DNA from: Micrococcus cohnii
GTDB lineage: Bacteria; Actinomycetota; Actinomycetes; Actinomycetales; Micrococcaceae
DNA: 64,000 nucleotides
Assembly (NCBI RefSeq): GCF_014205175.1
Contig: NZ_JACHNA010000001.1
Coordinates: 186,001 to 250,000 of the forward strand
Direction: 5' to 3'
How positions within the stretch are numbered: the stretch's first letter is position 1; the number at the start of each line of letters is the position of its first letter. Below, in pieces: positions 31,791 through 41,401 of this stretch. The position numbers and the translations under genes are program-made. The notes under the pieces are model-generated. The model did not search any database. It worked only from the letters and a program-made list of their open reading frames with translations, and had not been told where the DNA came from.

Positions 31791-32444
31791 TCAGAGCGTG
31801 ACGGTGCCCTTCGGCGTCTGCACGGTGACGGACAGCAGGCCCGGGGTGCCGGAGGGGGCGACGAACTCCATCGTGAGGTCCTCGACGTTCTGCTCCGGCT
31901 CGTCCAGGCCCAGCCACGAGCGCACCCGCTCCTCAGAGCCGGCCAGGCTCACGGATACCAGCTCGCCCTGCGGCTCGGCGGCGCGGGAGGGGTGCAGGTC
32001 CTCGGTGCCGTCGTCCCAGCGCAGGATGTAGGGGACCTGGGGGTCGGCGAGCAGACCCTTGATGCCGATCTGCTGCCACGTCAGTTCCCGTCCGTCCGGG
32101 AACTTGCGGTTGCCCGGCACGGAGGCGCGCCCGAGGCGCTCTTCGAACGGGGCGAGGTCGTCGGTCGCGACGACCCAGCCCATCCAGCCGCCGCCCTGTT
32201 CGGAGCGGGCGCGCACAGCCTGGCCGAACGGGGCGTTGTCCGAGGCGGGGTGGTCGAGTACCTCGACGACCTCGAGGTACTGGTTCCGACGCAGTGGGAA
32301 CAGCACGTTGCGGGTGCCGAAACGGGGGTGGATGCCGCCCTTGACCCGGTCCATCCCCAGCGCCTCGGCGATCTTCTCGACGGTGGCGTCGAGTCCCTCG
32401 GGGCCGGCGGCGTAGGAGACGTGGTCCAGTCGGATGCTGCTCAC
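31791..32444 (-). CDS. VOC / glyoxalase-like domain protein
   Basis: A 217-residue soluble protein with the glyoxalase-like pattern: IRLDHVSYAAG at the N-terminus, GIHPRFGTRNVLFPL and QYLEVVEVLDHP (about 36-64), then a second half with WMGWVVATDDL and a final beta region. Proteins of this type are uncharacterised dioxygenase- or lactoylglutathione lyase-like. GTG 32444 has AGAGGAA about 10 nt upstream. It is convergent with the CPBP gene, 9 nt apart. Confidence 0.7.
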   Translation of the reverse strand: MSSIRLDHVSYAAGPEGLDATVEKIAEALGMDRVKGGIHPRFGTRNVLFPLRRNQYLEVVEVLDHPASDNAPFGQAVRARSEQGGGWMGWVVATDDLAPFEERLGRASVPGNRKFPDGRELTWQQIGIKGLLADPQVPYILRWDDGTEDLHPSRAAEPQGELVSVSLAGSEERVRSWLGLDEPEQNVEDLTMEFVAPSGTPGLLSVTVQTPKGTVTL

Positions 32445-32585
32445 GGGGCGCGGTTCCTCTCGTGCGGCCGCCTCGAGTCTCCTCGGGCGGGGCTGGCGTC
32501 GCGGATGCGTCGCGACGTCGGATATCGGCAGCCGCGGCGCGCGCGGCCGGTGGTCGGCTCAGGCTAACGTCGTGTGACGCGCGCC

Positions 32586-32614
32586 GTGAAATCAGACACG
32601 TCCCCGCCTAGCGT
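32586..32614 (+). promoter_or_regulatory. Putative promoter of metY-metX
   Basis: GTGAAA (32586-32591), a 17-nt spacer and TAGCGT (32609-32614) give a plausible promoter about 68 nt before ATG 32682. No SAM riboswitch pattern was recognised in the leader. Confidence 0.35.
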
Positions 32615-32681
32615 CGCTGCCCACCGGCCCCAGGGGCACCGCCCTCGGGTGCAGAGGCGACAGCACAGAGGAGACACGGCT

Positions 32682-34037
32682 ATGACCAACAAGCACCACC
32701 TGACTCCGGACGGCGGGCGCGCCCGGGACGAGGGCCTGGGGTTCAGCACCCGTCAGATCCACGCGGGCGTTCCCAGGGACACGCCGACGGGCGCGACGGC
32801 CCTGCCGATCTTTCAGAGCACCTCCTTCGACTTCCCAGATTCGCAGACGGCGGCCGACCGGTTCGCGCTCGCCGACCTCGGCCCGCTTTACACGCGCATC
32901 GGCAACCCGACCCAGGAGGCGGTCGAGAACAAGATCGCCGCGCTCGAAGGCGGCGTCGGGGCGCTGCTGGTGGCCTCGGGGCAGGCGGCCACGACGGTTG
33001 CGATCCTCAACCTGGCCGGGGCCGGCGACCACGTCGTCGTCTCAGCCTCGCTCTACGGCGGCACACAGAACCTGTTCAAGCACACCCTGGCCCGCGTTGG
33101 GATCGAGACGACGTTCGTCGAGCGGCCCGAGGACCTCGAAGCCTGGCGAGCGGCGGCGCGTCCGGACACGAAGGCCTTCTTCGGTGAGTCGCTGGGTAAC
33201 CCGCGCGGCGATGTGCTGGACGTCGCCGGTGTCGCGGCGGCCGCGCACGAGGTCGGCGTCCCCCTGATCGTGGACAACACGCTGGCCACGCCGTACTTGC
33301 TGCGGCCCCTCGAACACGGTGCGGACGTCGTGATCCATTCCGCCACCAAGTACCTGGGCGGGCATGCGGCGGCCATGGGTGGGGTCATCGTCGACGCCGG
33401 CCGCTTCGACTACGGTGCCGAGCCGGGCCGGTTCCCCGGCTTCACTGAGCCGGACGAGTCCTACAACGGGACGGTGTTCTCGCGGGACCTGGGCGTCGAC
33501 GGCCCGTTCGGGACGAACCTGTCCTACATCCTCAAGGCCCGCGTGCAGCTGTTGCGGGACTACGGCTCGGCCATCTCCCCGTTCAACGCGTTCCTGCTGA
33601 ACCTGGGCCTGGAGACACTCTCGCTGCGCGTGCGCCAGCACGTGGCCAATGCGGCCGCGGTGGCCGCATTCCTCCAGGCGCATCCGCAGGTGGACTCCGT
33701 CGTGTACCCGGGACTCGAGTCCAGTCCTTGGTACGAGGCGGCCCGGCGCTACCTGACCGAGGGGGCGGGCGGGATCGTGTCCTTCCGGATCGTCGGCGGG
33801 CGCGAGGCCGGCGCGGCGTTCGTCGACGCGCTGAGACTGCACCACCACGTGGCCAATGTGGGCGATGTGCGCTCACTGGTGATCCACCCGGCCTCGACGA
33901 CGCACTCGCAGCTGAGCGATCAGGAGCAGCGCCGCGCCGGCGTCGACCCCGGGCTCGTGCGGCTCTCGGTGGGCCTCGAGGACGTGGCGGACATCCTGGC
34001 AGATCTCGCGCACGGCTTCGAGGCGGCGGCGCGTTGA
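32682..34037 (+). CDS. metY: O-acetylhomoserine sulfhydrylase
   Basis: PLP enzyme of the Cys/Met metabolism family that makes homocysteine from O-acetylhomoserine and sulfide. Of 451 residues, the N-terminus GFSTRQIHAGVPRDTPTGA and YTRIGNPTQEAVENKIAALEG are typical, and the PLP lysine lies in HSATKYLGGHAA (about residue 219). NVGDVRSLVIHPASTTHSQL near the end distinguishes MetY from MetB. ATG 32682 has GAGGAGA about 10 nt upstream. Its stop overlaps the metX start, so substrate producer and user are coupled. Confidence 0.93.
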   Translation: MTNKHHLTPDGGRARDEGLGFSTRQIHAGVPRDTPTGATALPIFQSTSFDFPDSQTAADRFALADLGPLYTRIGNPTQEAVENKIAALEGGVGALLVASGQAATTVAILNLAGAGDHVVVSASLYGGTQNLFKHTLARVGIETTFVERPEDLEAWRAAARPDTKAFFGESLGNPRGDVLDVAGVAAAAHEVGVPLIVDNTLATPYLLRPLEHGADVVIHSATKYLGGHAAAMGGVIVDAGRFDYGAEPGRFPGFTEPDESYNGTVFSRDLGVDGPFGTNLSYILKARVQLLRDYGSAISPFNAFLLNLGLETLSLRVRQHVANAAAVAAFLQAHPQVDSVVYPGLESSPWYEAARRYLTEGAGGIVSFRIVGGREAGAAFVDALRLHHHVANVGDVRSLVIHPASTTHSQLSDQEQRRAGVDPGLVRLSVGLEDVADILADLAHGFEAAAR

Positions 34038-35179
34038 CCGTGACCGGGCTGCACGCCTCGTCCGAGTCGGGCACGTCCCCGCGCCGATTGCCGACCGGTG
34101 CCCGCGGGCACGCCGAGATCGGCCCGGTGGACCTGGAGACGGGTGGCCGCCTGGACGCCGTGACCGTGGCCTACGAGACCTGGGGCGAGTTGGATGCCGA
34201 CGGGAGGAACGCCGTGCTCGTGCTGCACGCGCTCACCGGCGACGCCCATGTCGCTTCGCACGCTGCGGACCCGTCCGCCGGCTGGTGGGAACAGCTCGTC
34301 GGGCCCGGGCGGGCAGTCGACACAGACCGATGGTTCGTCCTCGCCCCGGCGATGATCGGCGGCTGTCACGGCTCGACCGGGCCAAGCTCGCCGGCCGCTG
34401 ACGGCCGACCCTGGGGGTCGCGGTTCCCGTTCCTGACCCTGCGCGACGCGGTCGCGGCCGAGGCCCGGCTCGCCGACGTGTTGGGCGTCGAGCGGTTCCA
34501 CGCCGTGATCGGCGGGTCGATGGGCGGCGCCCGGGCCCTGGAATGGGCCGTGACGCAGCCCGAGCGCGTCGGCGGCGTCGGCGTGTTCGCGTCGACGGCC
34601 GCGTCCTCGGCCGAGCAGATCGCGGTCGCGCAGGCCCAGTGCGCAGCGATCCGGCTGGATCCGTGCTTCGCCGGGGGCGACTACTACGGCGGACCGGCTC
34701 CTGAGGCGGGACTGGGGCTGGCCCGGCGCATCGCGCATGTGACCTACCGCTCCCGCGCTGAGCTGGCCGAGCGCTTCGGCCGCCACGCCCAGCCGGGGGA
34801 GGACCCGTTCGGCACCGTGGCCGGGGCGCGGGTCGGGCGTTATCAGGTGGAGTCGTATCTGGACCATCAGGCGGCCAAACTCGTCGACCGCTTTGACGCG
34901 AACAGCTACCTGACGCTCACCGAGGCCCTGATGAGCCACGACGTCGGCCGCGGCCGCGGCGGCGTGGCCGCGGCCCTGGCCCGGTTCAGCGGCCCGGCGT
35001 TCATCGCCGCCGTGGACTCGGACCGCCTCTACCTGCCCGCCGAATCCGAGCGACTGGCCGCGGCGCTGCCCGGGGCCGAAGGCGTGCACGTGATCCGTTC
35101 CGACATCGGTCACGACGGATTCCTCACCGAGTACACGCAGGTGGCCGACCCGCTTGCCCGCGCCCTCGCCCTGCTCTGA
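34034..35179 (+). CDS. metX: Homoserine O-acetyltransferase
   Basis: Acetylates homoserine with acetyl-CoA, feeding MetY. An alpha/beta hydrolase of 381 residues: VLVLHALTGDAHV (oxyanion region), GGSMGGARALEWA with the nucleophilic Ser (about residue 158), and Asp and His of the triad in AVDSDRLYLP and IGHDGFLTE. The start is TTG 34034 (TTGA overlap with the metY stop) or GTG 34040. The family is hard to separate from serine O-acetyltransferase-like members, but pairing with metY supports MetX. Confidence 0.92.
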   Translation: MTVTGLHASSESGTSPRRLPTGARGHAEIGPVDLETGGRLDAVTVAYETWGELDADGRNAVLVLHALTGDAHVASHAADPSAGWWEQLVGPGRAVDTDRWFVLAPAMIGGCHGSTGPSSPAADGRPWGSRFPFLTLRDAVAAEARLADVLGVERFHAVIGGSMGGARALEWAVTQPERVGGVGVFASTAASSAEQIAVAQAQCAAIRLDPCFAGGDYYGGPAPEAGLGLARRIAHVTYRSRAELAERFGRHAQPGEDPFGTVAGARVGRYQVESYLDHQAAKLVDRFDANSYLTLTEALMSHDVGRGRGGVAAALARFSGPAFIAAVDSDRLYLPAESERLAAALPGAEGVHVIRSDIGHDGFLTEYTQVADPLARALALL

Positions 35180-35193
35180 CCGGGGCCGCCGGC

Positions 35194-35214
35194 CGGCCGT
35201 CGCCACCACGGCCG
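35194..35214. terminator. Hairpin between convergent metX and SGNH hydrolase genes
   Basis: CGGCCGT (35194-35200) pairs with ACGGCCG (35208-35214), 7-nt loop, in the 44-nt gap between convergent genes. No U-tract. Confidence 0.4.
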
Positions 35215-35223
35215 GGCGGGCGC

Positions 35224-36063
35224 TCAGCCGTCCGGGTTCGATCCCTGCGGCATGCGCTCGCCGAACAGGGGCGCCGGAACGGGCCGCTTGGGCTCGATTC
35301 CGTCACCGGAGGACACGCCGCGGATGCGTCGGACCACCCACGGCATCAGGTGCGTGCGGGCCCAGGCCCGGTCCTCGGCACGGGCCTGGCGCCACGTCCG
35401 GGGCACCGGCGGCCGGGCCTCGTGACGTTCGAGTCCGTGGGAGACGCCGAGGGTCTCGAGCACCATCGCGGCGATCCGGTGGTGGCCCAACGCCGAGAAG
35501 TGCAGTCGGTCCTCGGCCCACATCTGCGGTCGGGCGAGCTCCTTGAGGGACCACATGTCCGGCACGAGGGCGTCGTGTCGCGAGGCGATCGTGCGCACGT
35601 TCTCGTTGTAGATGGCCACGCGTCCGCGCAGCCAGCCGATCACGGGGGTGCCCTTGATGTCGGTGGCGTTGAACAGCAGAACGGTGGCCCCGGTGGCGGC
35701 GACCCGGGCCACGACCGCGTCGAGGCGTCGGGCGACCTCGTCGGGATCAGCCCGACGCAGGATGTCGTTGCCCCCGGCGCAGACGCTCACCAGGTCCGGA
35801 GAGAGGGCGACGGCGTCGTCGACCTGCTCCGCAGCGATCTGGTCGAGCAGTTTCCCCCGCACGGCCAGGTTCGCGTACGAGAACGGCTCCGGCCCGTCGG
35901 CCAGCCGGGCGAGCTCTTCGGCGACCCGGTCGGCCCATCCGCGGTGGTAGCCGGGACGGTGAGGGTCTGGGTCGCCGATGCCCTCGGTGAACGAGTCTCC
36001 CAGGGCGACGTAGCGACGCCATGGGTGGGCGGTGGAGAACCGGTCGGAGTCGTCGATGTGCAT
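35224..36063 (-). CDS. SGNH/GDSL-family hydrolase
   Basis: A 279-residue esterase/lipase-type hydrolase. Block I ALGDSFTEGIG (nucleophilic Ser about residue 22), block III CAGGNDILRR and block V DRLHFSALGHH with the catalytic Asp-x-x-His are all present. No signal peptide, so probably cytosolic. ATG 36063 is preferred, as a CACAAT box lies 6 nt upstream; GTG 36069 would add two residues. The C-terminus is Arg/Pro-rich. The substrate is unknown. Confidence 0.82.
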   Translation of the reverse strand: MHIDDSDRFSTAHPWRRYVALGDSFTEGIGDPDPHRPGYHRGWADRVAEELARLADGPEPFSYANLAVRGKLLDQIAAEQVDDAVALSPDLVSVCAGGNDILRRADPDEVARRLDAVVARVAATGATVLLFNATDIKGTPVIGWLRGRVAIYNENVRTIASRHDALVPDMWSLKELARPQMWAEDRLHFSALGHHRIAAMVLETLGVSHGLERHEARPPVPRTWRQARAEDRAWARTHLMPWVVRRIRGVSSGDGIEPKRPVPAPLFGERMPQGSNPDG

Positions 36064-36140
36064 GCACACATTGTGGCCCTGCCGGTCGGTGGGCTCGACC
36101 CCGTGCCTCCGGGGCGCCCCGCGTGCTGTCCGGCCGTCGA

Positions 36141-36146
36141 TAGGCT
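36141..36146 (+). promoter_or_regulatory. -10 box TAGGCT for the leaderless carboxylesterase gene
   Basis: TAGGCT is followed after 6 nt by ATG 36153, with no other start signal. Confidence 0.45.
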
Positions 36147-36152
36147 GGGGGC

Positions 36153-36854
36153 ATGACTGCCCAGAGCACCCCGCGCGCCGAGTCCGCCTCCCGCCTCCGC
36201 GACGAGTTCACCGTCCGCTGGTCTCGTCCCGAGGGCGAGCGCACCGGACACCTGCTCGTCGTCCTCCACGGTTACGGCGCCGACGAGAACGACCTGTTCT
36301 CTCTGTGCCGCGAGGTCCCCGAGCGGATCACGGTGGCCAGCCTGCGCGCTCCGCTGGGCCTGCCGACCGGTGGGTACGCCTGGTTCCCGCTCACTGAAGG
36401 CCTGGACACGGACCCGGCCTTGCTGCGGCGCGTGATCGAGGCGACGCACGCGTGGGTCGACGAGGTGCGTGAGGAGTTCGAGTCCGTCTCGCTGCTGGGC
36501 TTCTCGCAGGGCATGGCGGTGGCCACCTCGCTGCTGCGCCGGGATCCCGCCGGCTTCGCGTGCACCGTCGCGCTGAGCGGCTTCGTCGTGGACCCGCAGG
36601 CTCAGGTGCCCCAGCTGGCGGGCGCGTTCCGGCCCGACGGCGAGGTCGCCGCGGCGAAGCCGAAGGTGTTCTGGGGCCGCGACCAGGACGACCCGGTCAT
36701 CCCCGAGGAGCTGGTGGCCCAGTCCCACGCGTGGCTGAACGAGAACGTGGATTTGATGAAGATCGTCTACACCGGCACCGGGCACGGCATCGGTCCGCAG
36801 GAGATCGGGCACATCGTGGAGTACCTGGACCAGTTCGTCCCCGGGCGCGGCTGA
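36153..36854 (+). CDS. Phospholipase/carboxylesterase family alpha/beta hydrolase
   Basis: A 233-residue cytosolic hydrolase. LVVLHGYGADENDLF (about 33-47) is the oxyanion region; GFSQGMAVA holds the nucleophilic Ser (about residue 116); the Asp in QDDPVIP and the His in GTGHGIGP complete the triad. It belongs to the bacterial YpfH/acyl-protein thioesterase-like group. ATG 36153 is supported by the TAGGCT box. It ends at a hairpin shared with the convergent S4 gene. Confidence 0.85.
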   Translation: MTAQSTPRAESASRLRDEFTVRWSRPEGERTGHLLVVLHGYGADENDLFSLCREVPERITVASLRAPLGLPTGGYAWFPLTEGLDTDPALLRRVIEATHAWVDEVREEFESVSLLGFSQGMAVATSLLRRDPAGFACTVALSGFVVDPQAQVPQLAGAFRPDGEVAAAKPKVFWGRDQDDPVIPEELVAQSHAWLNENVDLMKIVYTGTGHGIGPQEIGHIVEYLDQFVPGRG

Positions 36855-36856
36855 GT

Positions 36857-36901
36857 CCTGACGGTCCAGAGCTGTCCGGTCGGACCGCCCGGGCCGTCAG
36901 G
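36857..36901. terminator. Hairpin between convergent carboxylesterase and S4 genes
   Basis: CCTGACGG (36857-36864) and CCGTCAGG (36894-36901) form the outer stem, and the inner part can pair again through GGTCC/GGACC. It lies exactly in the convergent gap. Confidence 0.45.
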
Positions 36902-36908
36902 GCGGGGC

Positions 36909-37178
36909 TCAGGCGCGGCTGGCGGCCACGACGAACGCCTCGCCGGCGAACTCGACCACGTCCCCGTCGCGCAGCTGGGCCCCGCGCTGGGTGCGCACCT
37001 GGCCGTTGACCGTGACCTCGCCGGCCTCGATCACCTCGCGTGCCATCGCGCCGTCGTCGACGAGGGCGGCCAGCTTGAGGGCCTGCCCAAGCCGGATCAT
37101 GTCGTCTCGCAGCGGCAGCGACTCGGCGTGGGCAGGCGCGTCGGAGGTGGTGGCGGCGTGGTCATCGCGGTTGGTCAT
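36909..37178 (-). CDS. S4-domain RNA-binding protein (YbcJ/YaaA-like)
   Basis: An 89-residue protein with a single S4 fold: MIRLGQALKLAALVDDGAMAREV then IEAGEVTVNGQVRTQRG (about 45-62) and DGDVVEFAGEAFVVAA. Such small proteins bind RNA in ribosome biogenesis or quality control. ATG 37178 gives the normal length; the frame is open further upstream. It is divergent from glyS. Confidence 0.83.
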   Translation of the reverse strand: MTNRDDHAATTSDAPAHAESLPLRDDMIRLGQALKLAALVDDGAMAREVIEAGEVTVNGQVRTQRGAQLRDGDVVEFAGEAFVVAASRA

Positions 37179-37248
37179 GCCCCTGATTGTCCCCGGTAGG
37201 GTGGCCTGCGAACCACCGCCGTCTCGATCACAACGGAGCTGATGCCCC

Positions 37249-38631
37249 ATGACCGCCACGTCCGCGCTGGACAACGTCATCAACCTCGCCAAGCGGCGCG
37301 GTTTCGTGTTCCAGGCCGGTGAGATCTACGGCGGTTCGCGCTCCGCCTGGGACTACGGGCCCCTGGGCGTGGAGCTGAAGGAGAACATCAAGGCCGAGTG
37401 GTGGAAGACCTTCGTGCGTTCGCGCGCGGACATGGTCGGTCTGGACTCCTCGATCATCCTGCCGCGCGATGTGTGGAAGGCCTCGGGCCACGTCGACACC
37501 TTCACTGATCCGCTCGTGGAGTGCACCCAGTGCCACAAGCGCCACCGCCAGGACCACCTGCTCGAGGCGTACGAAGCGAAGAAGGGGCGCGCCGCTGAGG
37601 GCATGGAGCAGATCACCTGCCCCGACTGCGGCACCACCGGCGGGTGGACGGATCCGCAGATGTTCTCCGGCCTGATGAAGACCTACCTCGGACCCGTCGA
37701 CAACGAGGAGGGACTGCACTACATGCGGCCCGAGACGGCGCAGGGCATCTTCGTGAACTTCCTGAACGTGGTGCAGGCGGCGCGCAAGAAGCCTCCGTTC
37801 GGGATCGGGCAGGTCGGCAAGGCGTTCCGCAACGAGATCACCCCTGGCAACTTCATCTTCCGCACCCGTGAGTTCGAGCAGATGGAGATCGAGTACTTCG
37901 TGCCGCCGGCCCAGGCGCAGGAGCACTTCGACCGCTGGGTGGAGGACTGCTGGAACTGGTTCATCGACCTGGGGCTGAACCAGGACAACCTGCGCCGGCT
38001 CGACGTCCCCGCCCAGGAGCGGGCCCACTACTCGGACGGCACGATCGACCTGGAGTACCGGTTCGGCTTCGCCGGCGGCGACGGCTGGGGGGAGCTGATG
38101 GGCGTGGCCAACCGCACCGACTACGACCTGTCTCAGCACACCGAACACTCCGGCACGAAGATGCAGTTCTTCGACCAGGCCAACGACGAGCACTACACGC
38201 CGTACGTGATCGAGCCCTCGTTCGGCCTGACCCGCGCGATGATGGCGTTCCTCGTCGACGCCTACGCCGAGGACGAGGCGCCGAACACCAAGGGTGGTGT
38301 GGACGTGCGCACCGTGCTCAAGCTCGACCCGCGCCTCGCCCCGGTCAAGGCCGCCGTGCTGCCGCTGTCGAAGAAGGACGACCTCAAGCCGGTCTCGCAG
38401 GACCTGGCCGCGCAGCTGCGCGGACTGTGGAACGTCGACTACGACGATGCCGGCGCGATCGGCCGCCGCTACCGCCGCCAGGACGAGATCGGCACCCCGT
38501 TCTGCATCACCGTCGACTTCGACACCCTCGAGGACCAGGCCGTCACCATTCGTGAGCGCGACACGATGCAGCAGGAGCGCGTATCCCTCGACCAGGTGAA
38601 GTCCTATCTGATCGAGCGTCTGGTCAAATGA
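37249..38631 (+). CDS. glyS: Glycyl-tRNA synthetase (alpha2 type)
   Basis: Class II synthetase charging tRNA-Gly. The 460-residue protein starts [21 protein letters not shown] and [13 protein letters not shown], the single-chain dimeric family. Motif 2 ([23 protein letters not shown]) is at about 188-210, and a zinc-like CTQC...CPDCG insertion lies at about 92-127. Motif 3 is the segment around PSFGLTRAM near 325. ATG 37249 has GGAG about 10 nt upstream. The stop overlaps the next gene (ATGA). Confidence 0.94.
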   Translation: MTATSALDNVINLAKRRGFVFQAGEIYGGSRSAWDYGPLGVELKENIKAEWWKTFVRSRADMVGLDSSIILPRDVWKASGHVDTFTDPLVECTQCHKRHRQDHLLEAYEAKKGRAAEGMEQITCPDCGTTGGWTDPQMFSGLMKTYLGPVDNEEGLHYMRPETAQGIFVNFLNVVQAARKKPPFGIGQVGKAFRNEITPGNFIFRTREFEQMEIEYFVPPAQAQEHFDRWVEDCWNWFIDLGLNQDNLRRLDVPAQERAHYSDGTIDLEYRFGFAGGDGWGELMGVANRTDYDLSQHTEHSGTKMQFFDQANDEHYTPYVIEPSFGLTRAMMAFLVDAYAEDEAPNTKGGVDVRTVLKLDPRLAPVKAAVLPLSKKDDLKPVSQDLAAQLRGLWNVDYDDAGAIGRRYRRQDEIGTPFCITVDFDTLEDQAVTIRERDTMQQERVSLDQVKSYLIERLVK

Positions 38632-39797
38632 GCGGCGAGACGACGGCCGGGCGCGGCCCGGCGGACACGGCGGGCCTGCCCTCGGGCGTGCGTCTGCGCG
38701 CCTGGGCCGACGGCGACGACCTCGCCCTGCTCGAGGTGTGGGGCGACCCGGTCAATGCGCAGCAGCACCAGGACCGCTCGATGCTCGCGGCGGACTCGAC
38801 GTCCCCGTGGCGACGCACGCTCGTGGCCGAGGAGGACGGAGTGCCGGTGGCCGCGGGCACGGTGTTCCACTCCACCGTGCACCCGCGTCGGCTGTGGACC
38901 TACGTCGAGACGGCGCCGACCGCGCGTCGTCGGGGCATCGGCTCCGCGCTTCTGAACGCTCTGCGGGCCGAAGCGTCTGCGGCGCATGCCGCCGGAGCTG
39001 TGCCCTCCGCAGCACTGAAGACACGCTTCGCGAAGAACGCGCTGGTCGCCGCGACCTCGCAGACGCAGGCGGAGGAGGACGCCGACGGCGAGACCAGCCT
39101 GGCCCGACACGGCCTGCACGAGCCCGAGCGGACGCAGGAGCAGACCGCGCGGCTCGCGGAGGCTGCTGAGGCCTTCCTCGTGCCCCGCGGGTTCGCCCCC
39201 GTGCAGCGCTCGCGGCGCGTGGCCATCGCCCCGGGCAGCCTCGAGCTGCCCTCGGTGCGGGATGAGCAGCACCCGGACGGGCTCGTGTTCGAGGAGGCGG
39301 CGACCGGTTCGGTCGAGCTGACGCAGGCTGTCGTGGACTTCTACGACGCGGTGCACGACTGGGACCCCTCGGCGATGAGCCTCGGGGCGGCGCAGAACCT
39401 GCTGCTGGGCCCGAGCACGGGCGCGGCCGGGGCCGTGGTGCAGCGCGAGCGGCCGAAGGAGGACGGCGGTGCGATCCGCGCGTTCGCCGTCTCCTACACG
39501 GCGCAGCGCCAGGATGAGCCAGCGGACGTGCTGCTCGGCTGGGACCCGCAGCTGTCGGAACCGGAGGCGCTGCAGGCGGTCGCGGACATGCTCGCGGTGC
39601 TCGTGGCCCAGCACCCGGTGCAGGTCGAGGTCGACGAGGCGATGGCGCCGCTCGAGCGGATCGTCGATGGGCTCGAGGCCGCCGGAGCGGCCCGCACCCT
39701 CGTGGACGCCTATGTGTTCGTCGACGACGCCGACTCCGGCGACGAGCAGGTCACACACACCCGTGCGGAGCCGACGGGGTCCGGGGCCGCCCGGTGA
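38628..39797 (+). CDS. GNAT family N-acetyltransferase
   Basis: A 389-residue protein with a GNAT domain at the N-terminus (about 20-115), where [22 protein letters not shown] holds the acetyl-CoA motif. A second acidic region of about 250 residues follows that looks like a degenerate tandem GNAT copy. The substrate is unknown. ATG 38628 overlaps the glyS stop and the next gene overlaps its end (GTGA), so three genes are coupled to glyS. Confidence 0.72.
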   Translation: MSGETTAGRGPADTAGLPSGVRLRAWADGDDLALLEVWGDPVNAQQHQDRSMLAADSTSPWRRTLVAEEDGVPVAAGTVFHSTVHPRRLWTYVETAPTARRRGIGSALLNALRAEASAAHAAGAVPSAALKTRFAKNALVAATSQTQAEEDADGETSLARHGLHEPERTQEQTARLAEAAEAFLVPRGFAPVQRSRRVAIAPGSLELPSVRDEQHPDGLVFEEAATGSVELTQAVVDFYDAVHDWDPSAMSLGAAQNLLLGPSTGAAGAVVQRERPKEDGGAIRAFAVSYTAQRQDEPADVLLGWDPQLSEPEALQAVADMLAVLVAQHPVQVEVDEAMAPLERIVDGLEAAGAARTLVDAYVFVDDADSGDEQVTHTRAEPTGSGAAR

Positions 39798-40315
39798 TCG
39801 ACGAGGCCCTGTTCACCCCGAGCACCGCGACCTGGTCCGGCACGTGCGCGTTCCGGCTGCTGCCGGATCACGAGCTGTCGCCGGCGCCGGCGACGGCATC
39901 GACGCGGGGCGTGGCCGAAGGCGTGGCCTGGACACTCGACTACGTGTGGCTGCATCCCGAGGACGGCGTGCAGGAGGGCCATCTCGTCGTGGGCGGTCCT
40001 CGCGAGGACGGCACCGTGACGGCCGGCTGGGTCGACTCGTGGCACCAGAAGGACGAGATCGCGCTGCTGGCCGGCACGAGCGCCTGCCCGGGTGACAGGA
40101 CCGGCGAACATTCCGAGGCGGCGACCGGGGCCGGCGCCGTGCAAGTGGCCATGGGGCACTCCGGCTGGGGCTGGCGCATCGAGGTGTTCCGCTCCGATGA
40201 CGCGCTGCGGTTACGCATGTACAACGTCGTCCCGAAGGGCGTCGAGGGTGTCGAGGGCGTCGACGCGGGGCCGTATCTCGTGATGGACGCCGCGTGGGAG
40301 CCGGTGCGGGCATGA
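39794..40315 (+). CDS. Small beta-rich protein of unknown function (DUF1579-like)
   Basis: A 173-residue protein, probably a lipocalin-like beta barrel: TWSGTCAFRLLPDH, WTLDYVWLHPEDGVQEGHLVVG, GTVTAGWVDSWHQKDEIALLAG, GWGWRIEVFRSDDALRLRMYNVVPKG. This resembles DUF1579-type proteins, but the match is not certain. GTG 39794 overlaps the previous stop (GTGA) and it overlaps the next gene (ATGA). Confidence 0.6.
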   Translation: MIDEALFTPSTATWSGTCAFRLLPDHELSPAPATASTRGVAEGVAWTLDYVWLHPEDGVQEGHLVVGGPREDGTVTAGWVDSWHQKDEIALLAGTSACPGDRTGEHSEAATGAGAVQVAMGHSGWGWRIEVFRSDDALRLRMYNVVPKGVEGVEGVDAGPYLVMDAAWEPVRA

Positions 40316-40926
40316 GTGTGGACCGGGCGTCGTTGCGCCGGGCGGTGCTGCTCGTCGCCGGGCTCAACCTGGCCTACATGCTCGTCGAGCTGGCGGTCGC
40401 GGTGTCGATCGGCTCGGTAGCGCTCGTGGCCGACGCCGTCGACTTCTTCGAGGACTTCGCGGTGAACCTGCTCATCGCGATCGCCCTGGGCTGGTCCGTG
40501 GCCCGGCAGGTCCGTGTCGGCAAGATCATGGCGGTGCTCATCGTGCTGCCGGCTATCGCGGCGCTGATCATGGCGGTCATGAAGGTCGGCGACCCCGACC
40601 CGCCGGCGTCCGGCCCGCTGCTGGCCGCCGCCCTCGGTGCGCTCGTCGTGAACCTGGTGTGTACGGGGGTGCTCGTGCGGTTCCGCTCGGGCGTGGGTTC
40701 CCTGACCGCGGCCGCCTACCTGGCCGCGCGGAACGACCTGCTGGCGGGCGTCGCGATCGTCGCGCTGGCAGGGGTGACTGCGTGGACCGGCTCCGGCTGG
40801 CCGGACATCCTGCTCGGCGTGGGGCTCGTGCTGCTCAACGGCACCGCGGCCAGGGAGGTCTGGGAGAAGGCCGAGCAGGAGCGGCTGGCCGAGCAGGCGC
40901 TCGCCGGAGAGCTCGACGACGACTGA
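40312..40926 (+). CDS. Cation-diffusion-facilitator-like membrane protein
   Basis: A 204-residue membrane protein with five or six hydrophobic segments. The order of LNLAYMLVELAVAVSIGSVALVADAVDFFEDF near the N-terminus resembles the CDF transporter start, with DAVDFFED in place of the metal-binding HDxxD signature. The cytoplasmic C-terminal domain of full CDF proteins is missing; the protein ends in an acidic tail. It is therefore a truncated or divergent CDF homologue of uncertain transport function. ATG 40312 overlaps the previous stop. Confidence 0.62.
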   Translation: MSVDRASLRRAVLLVAGLNLAYMLVELAVAVSIGSVALVADAVDFFEDFAVNLLIAIALGWSVARQVRVGKIMAVLIVLPAIAALIMAVMKVGDPDPPASGPLLAAALGALVVNLVCTGVLVRFRSGVGSLTAAAYLAARNDLLAGVAIVALAGVTAWTGSGWPDILLGVGLVLLNGTAAREVWEKAEQERLAEQALAGELDDD

Positions 40927-40969
40927 CGAGCACGGGCACGGTCGGGACGGTCCGTGGCAGGCTGGCCTC

Positions 40970-41365
40970 ATGCGTGAACAGGACATCGAGCTGGCCAATC
41001 GCCTCTTCGACGCCGCCCGGGCCGGTGAGACCGCTCTGTTAGAGGCGTATCTCGAGGCCGGGGTGAGCACGCGCATCCGCAACCACGCCGGAGACACGTT
41101 CCTCACGCTCGCCGCGTACCACGAGCAGTCGGAGACGGTCGCGATGCTCCTGGCCCGCGGAGCCGACGTGGAGGACGCCAACGACCGTGGTCAACGGCCT
41201 CTGACCTGCGCGACATTCAAACAGGACGAAGCGTCGATGCGCCACTTGCTGGCCGCCGGTGCGGACCCCGACGCCGGCACCCCCTCGGCCCGACAGACCG
41301 CGCAGATGTTCGGCGGGGAGCACCTGGTGCCGCTGTTCGACGAGGCGCGCCACACAGACGCCTGA
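40970..41365 (+). CDS. Ankyrin repeat protein
   Basis: A 131-residue protein made of about three ankyrin repeats: LFDAARAGETALLEAYLEAG, NHAGDTFLTLAAYHEQSETVAMLLARGAD and NDRGQRPLTCATFKQDEASMRHLLAAGADP. No signal peptide is seen. Repeats of this kind mediate protein contacts; the partner is unknown. ATG 40970 is preceded by a weak CAGGCT box 6 nt upstream. Confidence 0.82.
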   Translation: MREQDIELANRLFDAARAGETALLEAYLEAGVSTRIRNHAGDTFLTLAAYHEQSETVAMLLARGADVEDANDRGQRPLTCATFKQDEASMRHLLAAGADPDAGTPSARQTAQMFGGEHLVPLFDEARHTDA

Positions 41366-41401
41366 GTCGGCCCCGGCGCGTCTGGGACAATGGTCCCCAC
41401 C

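Noticed and set aside
32445-32681. SAM riboswitch upstream of metY
   Set aside because: No SAM-I/IV-type conserved core could be recognised; the leader after the putative promoter is only about 60 nt.
40312-40926. Full CDF zinc transporter
   Set aside because: The HDxxD-type metal ligands and the cytoplasmic domain are missing, so only a CDF-like label is justified.
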